The translations under genes and the position numbers were made by a program. Below, one piece after another: positions 1 to 8,314 of a stretch of DNA of 35,808 bases; positions within the stretch are counted from its first letter, which is position 1; each line of letters opens with the position of its first letter. The DNA lies in assembly GCA_900767585.1 (NCBI GenBank), contig CAAFZP010000010.1:1-35808 (forward strand). Reading direction: 5' to 3'. This DNA comes from Lachnospiraceae bacterium. GTDB lineage: Bacteria > Bacillota > Clostridia > Lachnospirales > Lachnospiraceae. The notes beneath the pieces were generated by a model. The model worked only from the letters and a program-made list of their open reading frames with translations. It did no database searches and had not been told where the DNA came from.

Positions 1-19
1 CACGACGCTCTTCCGATCT
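1..19. other. Illumina adapter remnant at contig edge
   Basis: The first 19 bases match the 3' end of the TruSeq read-1 adapter (ending GCTCTTCCGATCT). The reading frame of the adjoining minus-strand gene runs into it, but its codons from here on are not biological. Real sequence starts at about base 20. The match to the adapter is from memory of the standard oligonucleotide, and a 19-base chance match is not credible. Confidence 0.95.
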
Positions 20-2684
20 GGATACAGATGGAAAGCAGATCCTCATTTAAGAAGCCATTGCTGTCCTCCACACCATAATCCGCCAGACGATAAAGTTCCT
101 CACTGTCAATCTCATCAAATCCATACAGCTTCACTGCCTGGAACGCTTTGTCAAACATATTCATATCGACCATGTACGCGATCATAACACGTGCATTTGC
201 ATGGTTTAAGTATTCGATATCCAATTTCCCCAGATACTTTGTGAGTACCTCGTTGTCCAGATTCTCATGATAATATTCGATGATATTCAAATACGCTTTC
301 TGCTTGTAATCATACGAAATCTCATCACAGTTGACGATATCACGTGCAGCATTCACCTCGATTGCTTTCTTGAACGTAAAATCGCCAAGTTCCTCGTAAT
401 TATGCAGGAGGACTCGATAATCCCGCGGACTGTATTTGCAGCAGATATCCATATAAGCTTTCTCATCCACGATTCGCTCTAACCGGTACGGGATAGATCC
501 GGCATACCGGTTTCCGGCACTGTCTTCGAAGATGATCGATGCTGTATTGGATAAAATCTCCACATATGCCTCACCGTTTACGATCGGCACACGCTGTACT
601 TCCTCCAGTTCCTGATGTGTGACGATCACCGCGCGCACACCTTTGTTGAAGCAGACAAGCTTCCGGCGGAAGATGATGTTGATCAGTTTGCTCGCGTACA
701 GCGGACTCACCGTCTCAGGCTCCAGGAACTCATCATACAGCACAGTCAGGTCATCACTGACTTTTCCGCTCATGATCATATTCTCCATGAAGTCCTGCAT
801 CGTCGTCGCATATTCATGATACACTTTCATATGCTGTGCTTTGTTGTAAATAACATTTGCATACAGATATGCAAGTTCTTTTTCCGAAAGTGTATTTTTA
901 TAATTCAAATACATCAGAACCGACTGCGGAATCAGATCGTAGCGGGAGAAATTCATACTCTTTACAAAGCACTCATTGAGTCCAATGAATTTCAGGTTCC
1001 GCTCTACCGCATCCCGGTAAAACCGGTGGTATTTGTTGTCCAGTTTTCCGGCACTGATCAGCATGGAACAGATGCTCGAGAGCACCTCGTCACTCTTTTT
1101 CTTCGAGTAAATGCTGTCCATGATCTCAAAAATCTTCGCATCAAACTGGCGGAATGATGCAGCCAGCTGGATGAACGCTTCAATCACTTCATCCGACAGA
1201 TATTTGTGGCGGAGTCCCCACCGGATCGTCGTCACTTCAAGATCTGTGATATGTTTCAACAGCAACGGGTTATTGTTTAGTATCTCACACAGCTCCATGT
1301 ACATAAGCGGGCTGTTGTATCCCTGTTCATAGAGGTTCTTTATCTCCCGGTAGAGAGATGTCTGGTCGTTGTTATAGCTCTCATCCACAAAAAGCAGCAG
1401 CCAGAAATAAAAGATTTTGTCCGGTTCTGTCCGGTAACTTCTCCGGATCAGTTCTTTGGCATGTTCTGTCGCACGTTTATCCTTGCTTACCATCGCCTTT
1501 AAATATGCATAATAACAGCTCTGCCGGTTGTTCATCCCGGAATTATCCACATCTGCTTCAATCCGCAGGAATTCCTGTTCTACTTTCTCGGTCTCGCCCT
1601 GCATGATATTCATATGCATCGTTCCGAGCCGGTACAAATCCTCCTCCGGCACATACCGCGCCAGATTATTGAACGCGAACAACGTCGTGCTGATGTACTC
1701 CCGCAGCTGGATTCTGCCCATGCGGTAATCCATATATGCCTTGATCAGCCGGACCTGGTTGCTCTTGATCAGGTGATTTTTGCTTCCCGGCTTTGCGATC
1801 ACGATCTCTTTTTCTGCCGGTTTGGAGAGATTGATTTCAATCTCGATCGTCTGGTAGACATTTTCGATGATGATACGTCCGGATGTCACACCATCCGGGA
1901 TATTCTCCGGCGAAATCAGCACATCGAGCGCGTACAGGTTTCCATAGAAATCCGCACTCGTGATCACCTTTCTGGCAGGAATGATGAAGTCCTCGGTCGC
2001 ACGCACCGTGGAACTGCTGTAACCCCATGTGTTTTTACTGATATTGATGGAAATCTTTGACAATTCTTCCGGGAACTCCAGGTTGATTTTTGCCTTGGAT
2101 ACCGAAAGCGTGAGTGCACGTTTCTTGTGTACATATACAAGGAACTCTTCAAGCGCCTGATTGACCGACTGGCTTTCCATCAGACTGGTATAAATCTGTT
2201 TGATCACCGGGTCACGGTTGATAAATGTCCGTTTGAAATCATCGCGCACAAACACCCGCGCTGCCTCACTCCAGTTACTCTCAGCCAGCGTCGCAAATTT
2301 AAAGAGATCATCAATCTTCTGATCTCCATATTTGACATATGGTGTGATAATATCGATGTCATACATGATTTTAAACTCGCCGCCATCTGTGATGACACTG
2401 ATATGTCCTTTGTAATTTTTGCCTGCTTCCAGACAGGTTGCATCAAATGTAAATCCTACATCGAACTTTTTGGCAATAAACGTATGCTGGTTAAACCGAA
2501 GCATATAGCGGCTGTCATATACCATCGCCTTGATCACATGATTGTTGGTACTGCTTACCGTGAAGACACCCTCATACATTGTTCCTGATTCGATGTTCAG
2601 TTTTAAAAACTTCTCTGATATAGAGACTTCCGGACGATCTACCTGAAATTCTCCTTTTGCGTAATGTTCTACTATTGCCTTCAT
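20..2684 (-). CDS. DUF5717-type protein, 3' end missing
   Basis: A single open frame runs from ATG at 2684 to the left edge, about 888 codons before the adapter, with no stop, so the C-terminus is missing. The start is supported by AAAGGAGA about 5 bases upstream. The protein begins MKAIVEHYAKGEFQVDRP and has a beta-rich N-terminal third, followed by a long helical part with many Tyr/Leu pairs that resembles TPR/HEAT-like solenoids. No signal peptide or membrane segment is visible, so it is probably cytoplasmic. The N-terminal sequence and size fit the uncharacterised DUF5717 family of Lachnospiraceae and related Clostridia. The function is unknown. A good sigma-A type promoter lies at 2808-2836, giving a 5' leader of about 115 bases with a hairpin near its start. 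It is divergent from the aminotransferase at 2886. The family call comes from remembered sequence character. Confidence 0.8.
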
Positions 2685-2727
2685 GGCGTCTCCTTTATCT
2701 TATCGGTCAAATGTCATGAACTTGCAC

Positions 2728-2756
2728 TTGTCATTCATCCATTTAATAGGTATAAT
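2728..2756 (+). promoter_or_regulatory. Sigma-A type promoter for the aminotransferase gene
   Basis: TTGTCA at 2728-2733, a 17-base spacer and a perfect TATAAT at 2751-2756, reading rightward. The predicted start near 2763 gives a leader of about 120 bases before the ATG at 2886. It faces the leftward promoter at 2808-2836. Confidence 0.7.
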
Positions 2757-2767
2757 TATCGTTATGA

Positions 2768-2790
2768 GGGTATAGTTCACCCACTATCCC
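2768..2790. promoter_or_regulatory. Dyad between two face-to-face promoters
   Basis: Imperfect inverted repeat: GGGTATAGT (2768-2776), a 6-base gap, ACTATCCC (2783-2790). It lies in the stretch expected to be present at the 5' end of both divergent transcripts, so it could be an operator or a leader hairpin. Only the symmetry is directly seen. Confidence 0.45.
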
Positions 2791-2807
2791 CTTTTATCAC
2801 ATATGAC

Positions 2808-2836
2808 ATTATATCAAACCACCTGTGTTTTTTCAA
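2808..2836 (-). promoter_or_regulatory. Sigma-A type promoter for the DUF5717-type gene
   Basis: On the minus strand, TTGAAA (2836-2831), a 17-base spacer and TATAAT (2813-2808). The predicted start near 2801 lies about 115 bases upstream of the ATG at 2684. Confidence 0.7.
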
Positions 2837-2885
2837 GACGGGGATATGATTGGTTTGGATTTCATGGTTATCAAGGAGGAAGAAA

Positions 2886-3941
2886 ATGAGTAATGAACCG
2901 CTTCGGATCGAACAATACGAAACTGTCCGCTATGATATAAACTGTAACCCGCTCGGTGTACCAGAGAGCGCAACGCGGGCGATTCTGGAAAATCTGGACT
3001 CCATCGAGCGATATCCGGATGCTTTTTACGAACCATTGAAGAATGCACTTGCGTCCTATGCAGATTGTGACAGCTCCAATCTGGTGCTCGGAAGCGGCTC
3101 GTCCGATCTGCTCCGGTTATTTGTCTCTTTGTTTGCACCAAAAAAGGCACTGCTTATGATCCCGTGTGCCACAGAATATGAGCGCGTTCTTTCTGCGTAT
3201 GGCTGCAGCGTCGATGTTTATGAGCTCGCGATTCAGGACGACTACCAGCCGGATGTATCTGATTTTATAGCAAAGATCACCCCGGATTACGACATCGTGA
3301 TCCTTGGCAACCCCAACAACCCGACTTCTAAACTGATCTGTCGTACAGATATTGCCCGGATCGCGGAAACTTGCAAGAAAAATGATATTTCCCTGATTGT
3401 GGACGAAATGTACATCGAATTTACAGAAAATTACGAAGGAAATACAGCAGTTCCCCTCACCGATATCTACGACAATCTGGTTGTGCTCCGCAGTGTATCC
3501 AAATTTTTCTCGGTACCGGGACTCAGACTTGCGTATGCCATTACAACGAGCGAAACAAATCTCGCGATTATCAATATGGCCGCAACGCCAAACAGTATTT
3601 CTTGTCTGACTGCAGCCGCCTGTACAGCGATCCTCGAAGACAAAAGATACATCCATGAATCCCACTCCCGCATCTTCACCGAGCGAAACCTGATCTATTC
3701 CGCAATGAGTACAAGCAAAAATCTCCGACTGTTCAAACCGACCGCAAACTTTGTACTCATGCAGATTTTAAAAGAAGATGTAACCGCAGCGGATCTGCTT
3801 GACCATTGCAGGTTGAAAGGCATCCTGCTTCGGAACTGTGAAGACTTCCACGGACTCGACGAACATTTCGTCCGGTTCTCCATCATGAATCCGATGCAGA
3901 ATGATCTGATGGTAAACACGATTTTGGAATTGCTGCGATAG
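2886..3941 (+). CDS. PLP-dependent aminotransferase, HisC/CobD-like
   Basis: 351-residue fold-type I PLP enzyme of the class I/II aminotransferase family. Visible motifs are NPNNPTS (about 142-148), Asp173 in IVDEMY, the Schiff-base lysine K206 in RSVSKFFSVPGLR with R214 for phosphate binding, and a C-terminal VRFS arginine that usually holds the substrate carboxylate. The N-terminal motif NCNPLG resembles the INPLG of CobD (threonine-phosphate decarboxylase), while length and core also fit histidinol-phosphate aminotransferase. No his or cob gene is nearby, so the substrate is undecided. The start at 2886 is chosen over the in-frame ATG at 2850 because AAGGAGGA sits 5 bases before it. It is the only clear plus-strand gene, with its own promoter at 2728-2756 and a terminator at 3994-4040. 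Confidence 0.85.
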   Translation: MSNEPLRIEQYETVRYDINCNPLGVPESATRAILENLDSIERYPDAFYEPLKNALASYADCDSSNLVLGSGSSDLLRLFVSLFAPKKALLMIPCATEYERVLSAYGCSVDVYELAIQDDYQPDVSDFIAKITPDYDIVILGNPNNPTSKLICRTDIARIAETCKKNDISLIVDEMYIEFTENYEGNTAVPLTDIYDNLVVLRSVSKFFSVPGLRLAYAITTSETNLAIINMAATPNSISCLTAAACTAILEDKRYIHESHSRIFTERNLIYSAMSTSKNLRLFKPTANFVLMQILKEDVTAADLLDHCRLKGILLRNCEDFHGLDEHFVRFSIMNPMQNDLMVNTILELLR

Positions 3942-3993
3942 CAGTATATGAAAAAATATATAAATCGTTTGACACAGACCAATATTTAGAAGC

Positions 3994-4040
3994 AAAAAGA
4001 GCGGCTGGAACAGCATATCTGTTTCCAACCGCTTTTTGTT
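3994..4040. terminator. Bidirectional intrinsic terminator
   Basis: A GC-containing stem pairs AGCGGCTGGAACAG with CTGTTTCCAACCGCT around a 5-base loop (one bulge, one wobble). It is flanked by AAAAAG on the left and CTTTTTGTT on the right, so it can stop the plus-strand aminotransferase transcript and the minus-strand glf transcript that converge here. Confidence 0.85.
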
Positions 4041-4063
4041 ACAGTAATCTCATGTCGTTATAT

Positions 4064-5185
4064 TTACGCGAGTTCTTTCTCGCTCATCGCAAGCGCCGAT
4101 GCGATTACCGCATCCATATCATAATACTTGTACTCACCAAGGCGTCCACCAAAAATCACATGCGGTTCCTGTTCACCAAGTTCCTTGTACTGTTGATACA
4201 ATGCACCGTTTTTCTCATCATTTACCGGATAATACGGTTCATCACCCACCTGCCACTCGGAAGAGTATTCTCTGGATACAACCGTCTTTGGCAGGTCATT
4301 GCCCGCGTCATCTTTTCCGAACTCAAACCACTTGTGCTCGATGATACGGGTCCAAGGAGTCTCCGCATCTGTATAGTTCACAGCCGCATTTCCCTGAAAG
4401 TTCGGCTTGTCCAAAAGCTCTGTCTCAAACCGCACGGAACGGTATTCGAGTGCGCCAAGCTTGTAGTCAAAATACGCATCGATTGCACCGGTGTAAACAA
4501 CCTTATCCGCAAGTGCATCAAACGCTTTTTTGTCCGCAAAATAATCGGTTGAAACTTTCACTTCGATACCATCCAAAAGATGCTCCACCATCTTTGTGTA
4601 ACCACCCATCGGAATGCCCTGATAAAGCGCATTGAAATAATTGTTGTCAAAGGTCAGGCGAACCGGCAAACGCTTGATGATAAACGACGGAAGTTCTGTG
4701 CATGGTCGTCCCCACTGTTTCTCGGTATACCCTTTCACCAGTTTCTCATAGATGTCTGTTCCAACCAGGCTGATTGCCTGCTCTTCCAGATTCTTCGGTT
4801 CTGTGATACCAGCCTGTTTTTTCTGCTCCTCAATCTTTGCAGCTGCTTCCTCCGGTGTCACAACACCCCACATCTTGTTGAATGTGTACATGTTAAATGG
4901 CAGGCTGTAAAGCTCGCCCTTATAATTTGCAACCGGTGAATTTGTAAACCGGTTAAACTCCGCAAACTTTGTGATATACTCCCACACCTGTTTGTTGTTT
5001 GTGTGGAAAATATGTGCGCCATACTTGTGCACATGGATGCCCTCCACATCCTCGGTGTACACATTTCCGGCGATATGCGGCCGCTTGTCGATCACAAGCA
5101 CCTTCTTGCCTTTTTCTTTTGCCTGCTGCGCAAATACTGCGCCATAAAGCCCGGCTCCAACTACCAGATAATCATACTGTTTCAT
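4064..5185 (-). CDS. glf: UDP-galactopyranose mutase
   Basis: 373 residues, full length for the family. The flavoenzyme interconverts UDP-galactopyranose and UDP-galactofuranose, supplying Galf for surface glycans. The N-terminal FAD-binding Rossmann motif GAGLYG is at 10-15. The family motif YGAHIFHTNN follows at about 55-64, then the FNRFTNSPVANYKGELYSLPF region (split about 77-97), and a C-terminal VIFGGRLGEYKYYDMD that closes the FAD site. The start is supported by AAGGAGA upstream of the ATG at 5185. It lies 30 bases downstream of the DUF2142 gene and is the last gene of a ugd-DUF2142-glf run, ended by the terminator at 3994-4040. Cytoplasmic. Confidence 0.96.
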   Translation of the reverse strand: MKQYDYLVVGAGLYGAVFAQQAKEKGKKVLVIDKRPHIAGNVYTEDVEGIHVHKYGAHIFHTNNKQVWEYITKFAEFNRFTNSPVANYKGELYSLPFNMYTFNKMWGVVTPEEAAAKIEEQKKQAGITEPKNLEEQAISLVGTDIYEKLVKGYTEKQWGRPCTELPSFIIKRLPVRLTFDNNYFNALYQGIPMGGYTKMVEHLLDGIEVKVSTDYFADKKAFDALADKVVYTGAIDAYFDYKLGALEYRSVRFETELLDKPNFQGNAAVNYTDAETPWTRIIEHKWFEFGKDDAGNDLPKTVVSREYSSEWQVGDEPYYPVNDEKNGALYQQYKELGEQEPHVIFGGRLGEYKYYDMDAVIASALAMSEKELA

Positions 5186-5215
5186 ACCCTGTCTCCTTTT
5201 TCTTGATTTTGCTCG

Positions 5216-6988
5216 TTAATACAGTGCCACGCACATGTTGTATATATTGTAGAAAAATGTTGCCGCAAGCAGAAGCGATGGCACCATCGCAAACGCATGT
5301 GGATTCATCCGGTTATCGATTTTGTCCGGTGTCACGCATACCAGAAACGGGAACAACATCGGAAGCAGATATCTGCCCTGACATCCGCCGATCTGTGTAC
5401 CTCCCACCGGGGAATACACGAGATACATCACTGCCGCACATGCGACTGCTGCCAGAAAACCTGCTACAACTCCGGAAATCCGCACACCCACTGTCATGCC
5501 TTCCGCATCGCGTTTGTCAAGGAACGCAGTCACCACGATCACGCCCATCGCAAATCCATAAAACTCCCCATATCCGAAATAGAAATACCGCTGCAGATAT
5601 GTCTGCATATTTGCGACTGTGAAGAATTCATTTTTCAGGAAACTTGCAATCACACTTGCAAATTTGCCCGGATTCGTAAGCACATATGCAAGCTGCGCAG
5701 TTGCATCAATGTCCTCACCGCCGCGGATATCGCCCTCTCCGATTCCGTGGATCAGCATCGGCACGACAAAAGTTGCAGCTAACGCAAGCCCGGCTGCAAG
5801 CACCGGCATATAATACCAAAAGCGCTGTTTTTTCGATGCAAACTTTGATTTTGGCATAAACAAAAACGGAATTCCAAGCACGATGTATATCGCTTTCGGC
5901 ATACAGCCTGCCACGAGAAATACAAGCATGCAGATTGCATTTTTTGTCTCCAGCTTCTTCTCCGGGTTTTGTATCTCATAGAAGAAGTACGCATATGCGA
6001 GAACAACAAATCCGATCACCCACGGATCATACGAATAATTCGCCGCCATGAAGATACAGGTCGGAATCATACCGATTGTCGCAAGGAGCACCTTCCCATA
6101 AGACACTTTCCGGATTGCCAGATACATAAGTAATATATAAAACAGTAGGTTGAAAAATTTTGCCAGCATGAACGTATGCACGAAAGACAGAGAAAGCCCT
6201 TGTCCGACAATCGTTCCAACCGCCATCGGTATATACGCAAATGACCAGATACCGTGCAGGCGTACATTCGGGGAGACGACTTTTTTCTGTTCGTACATCG
6301 CATTGATTTGTGCATAGTACGCATTTCTCGTTTCCCGATCATATCCAAACTTGTTCATAATACCGAGCGCATAGTCGTCCAGTGTCTTCTGTTCTACATC
6401 CAGCCGGCTTCCATCGAACAGATTAGCCTCGGCAAGCACGCGGGCATAATGTGTTTCATCGTCCACCATGGTACCGAGCATCGCCGGCGAAATACGGATC
6501 AGCATGCATCCTAAGATCAACGCCACCACGGCAAAAAACTGTTCCGGCTTTCTTCCCGCACGCTTGCGGAATCCGTAGACTGCGATACCAAGTGTCAGGA
6601 TTGCAAAGATTAATACCCGCCGGCTGTCATTTGCAGCCTCATGCAAAACCGCATGCAGCAGGCAGTTTTCAAGAATCCAGGCAGCCACCCATGCCGCCGC
6701 AACCAGGCATGCATATTTCAAGATATTCTTCCAGTTTCTTTTACATGTTTTCACCAGATTGACGAACCACGCAAGCACACAGTCCGTGATTTTTGTAAAC
6801 CCGGGCACCAGTGCAAACACAGCCGGAATCGCTCCGATCACAAAAATATTCAGCGCAATCACAATCAGCCTGTGGATGCTCATCTGCGCAGATACAAATA
6901 CAAGCGAACGGTCAAATATTACCATTCCTGCCACACAGAAGATCAAAAGCACAAGGTACCGGCTTTTTTTCGAATATGTCTGTTCCAT
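5216..6988 (-). CDS. DUF2142-family polytopic membrane protein
   Basis: 590 residues with roughly a dozen hydrophobic segments. DDETHY is at about 176-181 in an extracytoplasmic loop after a membrane helix, where GT-C glycosyltransferase-like proteins carry acidic residues. Further DUF2142 hallmarks are an ANYSYDPW motif in the middle and GCQGRYLLPMLFP near the C-terminus. The biochemical role of DUF2142 is not established. The GT-C-like layout and placement between ugd and glf suggest transfer or modification of a lipid-linked surface sugar. AAGGAGG sits 4 bases before the start and overlaps the end of ugd (gap 9 bases), so the two are probably co-transcribed and translationally coupled. Confidence 0.85.
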   Translation of the reverse strand: MEQTYSKKSRYLVLLIFCVAGMVIFDRSLVFVSAQMSIHRLIVIALNIFVIGAIPAVFALVPGFTKITDCVLAWFVNLVKTCKRNWKNILKYACLVAAAWVAAWILENCLLHAVLHEAANDSRRVLIFAILTLGIAVYGFRKRAGRKPEQFFAVVALILGCMLIRISPAMLGTMVDDETHYARVLAEANLFDGSRLDVEQKTLDDYALGIMNKFGYDRETRNAYYAQINAMYEQKKVVSPNVRLHGIWSFAYIPMAVGTIVGQGLSLSFVHTFMLAKFFNLLFYILLMYLAIRKVSYGKVLLATIGMIPTCIFMAANYSYDPWVIGFVVLAYAYFFYEIQNPEKKLETKNAICMLVFLVAGCMPKAIYIVLGIPFLFMPKSKFASKKQRFWYYMPVLAAGLALAATFVVPMLIHGIGEGDIRGGEDIDATAQLAYVLTNPGKFASVIASFLKNEFFTVANMQTYLQRYFYFGYGEFYGFAMGVIVVTAFLDKRDAEGMTVGVRISGVVAGFLAAVACAAVMYLVYSPVGGTQIGGCQGRYLLPMLFPFLVCVTPDKIDNRMNPHAFAMVPSLLLAATFFYNIYNMCVALY

Positions 6989-6997
6989 ATATCCTCC

Positions 6998-8254
6998 TTA
7001 ATCTCTGCGGAATATATCCCGCGTGTACACTTTTTCCTGCACATCGTCGAGTTCCGCATTGTAACGGTTTGCAAGAATCGCATCACTTTTCGATTTAAAC
7101 TCCTGCAAGTCGTTTACGACTTTCGAGCCGAAAAATGTTGTTCCTTCCGGCAAGGTCGGCTCATAGATAATCACGACCGCGCCTTTTGCTTTTACGCGCT
7201 TCATCACACCCTGGATGGAACTCTGGCGGAAATTGTCTGAGTTTGATTTCATCGTCAGCCGGTAAACACCGATTGTGACTTCTTTCTCACTTTCCGCATT
7301 CCATTCGTTGTTCGCCCCATATGCATAATACCCGGCTTTTTCGAGCACGCGGTCTGCGACAAAATCTTTCCGCGTCCGGTTGCTCTCGACGATCGCCGTC
7401 ATCATGTTCTGTGGCACATCATTATAATTTGCAAGCAGCTGTTTTGTATCCTTCGGCAGACAATAGCCACCATAGCCAAAACTTGGATTGTTGTATTGTG
7501 TGCCGATGCGCGGATCCAGGCAGACTCCATCGATGATTGCCTGTGTGTCAAGTCCCTTTACTTCGGCATAGGTATCAAGTTCGTTGAAATAGGATACGCG
7601 GAGCGCAAGGTATGTGTTCGCAAACAGTTTGACCGCTTCCGCTTCCGTAAATCCCATAAACAATGTGTCGATTTCTTCCTTGATCGCACCTTCCTGCAGC
7701 AGTTTTGCAAACGTATGGGCTGCTGCATCCACTTCTGCATCATCCTTGTCCGTCCCTATGATAATCCGGCTCGGATACAGGTTGTCATACAGCGCCTTTG
7801 ACTCCCGCAGGAATTCCGGCGAAAACAAAATCCGTTTTGTCTTGTATTTCTTCCGGACCGCGGCGGTATATCCGACCGGAATCGTTGACTTAATCACCAT
7901 AAATGCTTCCGGATTCACCTTGAGCACCAGCTCGATCACCGCCTCCACCGCCGAGGTATCAAAGAAGTTCTTCTGGCTGTCGTAATTGGTCGGCGCTGCG
8001 ATAATCACAAAATCCGCTTCCCGGTATGCCGCTTCGCCATCGGTTGTCGCCGTCAGCAACAGCGGCTTTTCCTTCAGATATTTTTCTATATAATCATCCT
8101 GGATCGGAGAGACTTTCTGATTGATCTTCTCCACTTTCTCCGGAATGATATCAACCGCCGTCACCGTGTGATGTTGTGACAGCAAGGTTGCAAGCGACAA
8201 CCCGACATAGCCGGTTCCTGCAACCGCAATCTTTATATCCGCAAATGCTCTCAT
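6998..8254 (-). CDS. ugd: UDP-glucose 6-dehydrogenase
   Basis: 418 residues. It oxidises UDP-glucose to UDP-glucuronate with two NAD+ for acidic surface polysaccharide. The N-terminal NAD-binding motif GTGYVG is at 13-18, SPEFLRESKA at about 145-154 is in the central dimerisation part, and the catalytic Cys265 lies in the family motif GYGGYCLPKDTK. Related UDP-ManNAc dehydrogenases share the fold, but the short N-terminus and the SPEFLRE/GYGGYCLPKD forms fit Ugd. GGGAGGAAC precedes the ATG at 8254. A 13-codon open frame (8292-8251) overlaps this start. It is the first gene of the ugd-DUF2142-glf group. Confidence 0.95.
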   Translation of the reverse strand: MRAFADIKIAVAGTGYVGLSLATLLSQHHTVTAVDIIPEKVEKINQKVSPIQDDYIEKYLKEKPLLLTATTDGEAAYREADFVIIAAPTNYDSQKNFFDTSAVEAVIELVLKVNPEAFMVIKSTIPVGYTAAVRKKYKTKRILFSPEFLRESKALYDNLYPSRIIIGTDKDDAEVDAAAHTFAKLLQEGAIKEEIDTLFMGFTEAEAVKLFANTYLALRVSYFNELDTYAEVKGLDTQAIIDGVCLDPRIGTQYNNPSFGYGGYCLPKDTKQLLANYNDVPQNMMTAIVESNRTRKDFVADRVLEKAGYYAYGANNEWNAESEKEVTIGVYRLTMKSNSDNFRQSSIQGVMKRVKAKGAVVIIYEPTLPEGTTFFGSKVVNDLQEFKSKSDAILANRYNAELDDVQEKVYTRDIFRRD

Positions 8255-8314
8255 ACTTCGTTCCTCCCATACGCTCGTTCAAAACGAAACATCTTTCCTT
8301 CTATTCTCTGTTAT

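Noticed and set aside
2850..2885. An upstream in-frame ATG (2850) as start of the aminotransferase
   Set aside because: It lacks a ribosome binding site, while AAGGAGGA is well placed for the ATG at 2886, and the 12 extra residues do not resemble the family.
3117..3665. A 182-codon minus-strand open frame inside the aminotransferase
   Set aside because: The plus-strand gene has PLP motifs, promoter, ribosome binding site and terminator. The antisense frame has none.
2886..3941. Naming the aminotransferase hisC or cobD
   Set aside because: Motifs fit both families and no histidine or cobalamin genes are adjacent, so a specific name is not supported.
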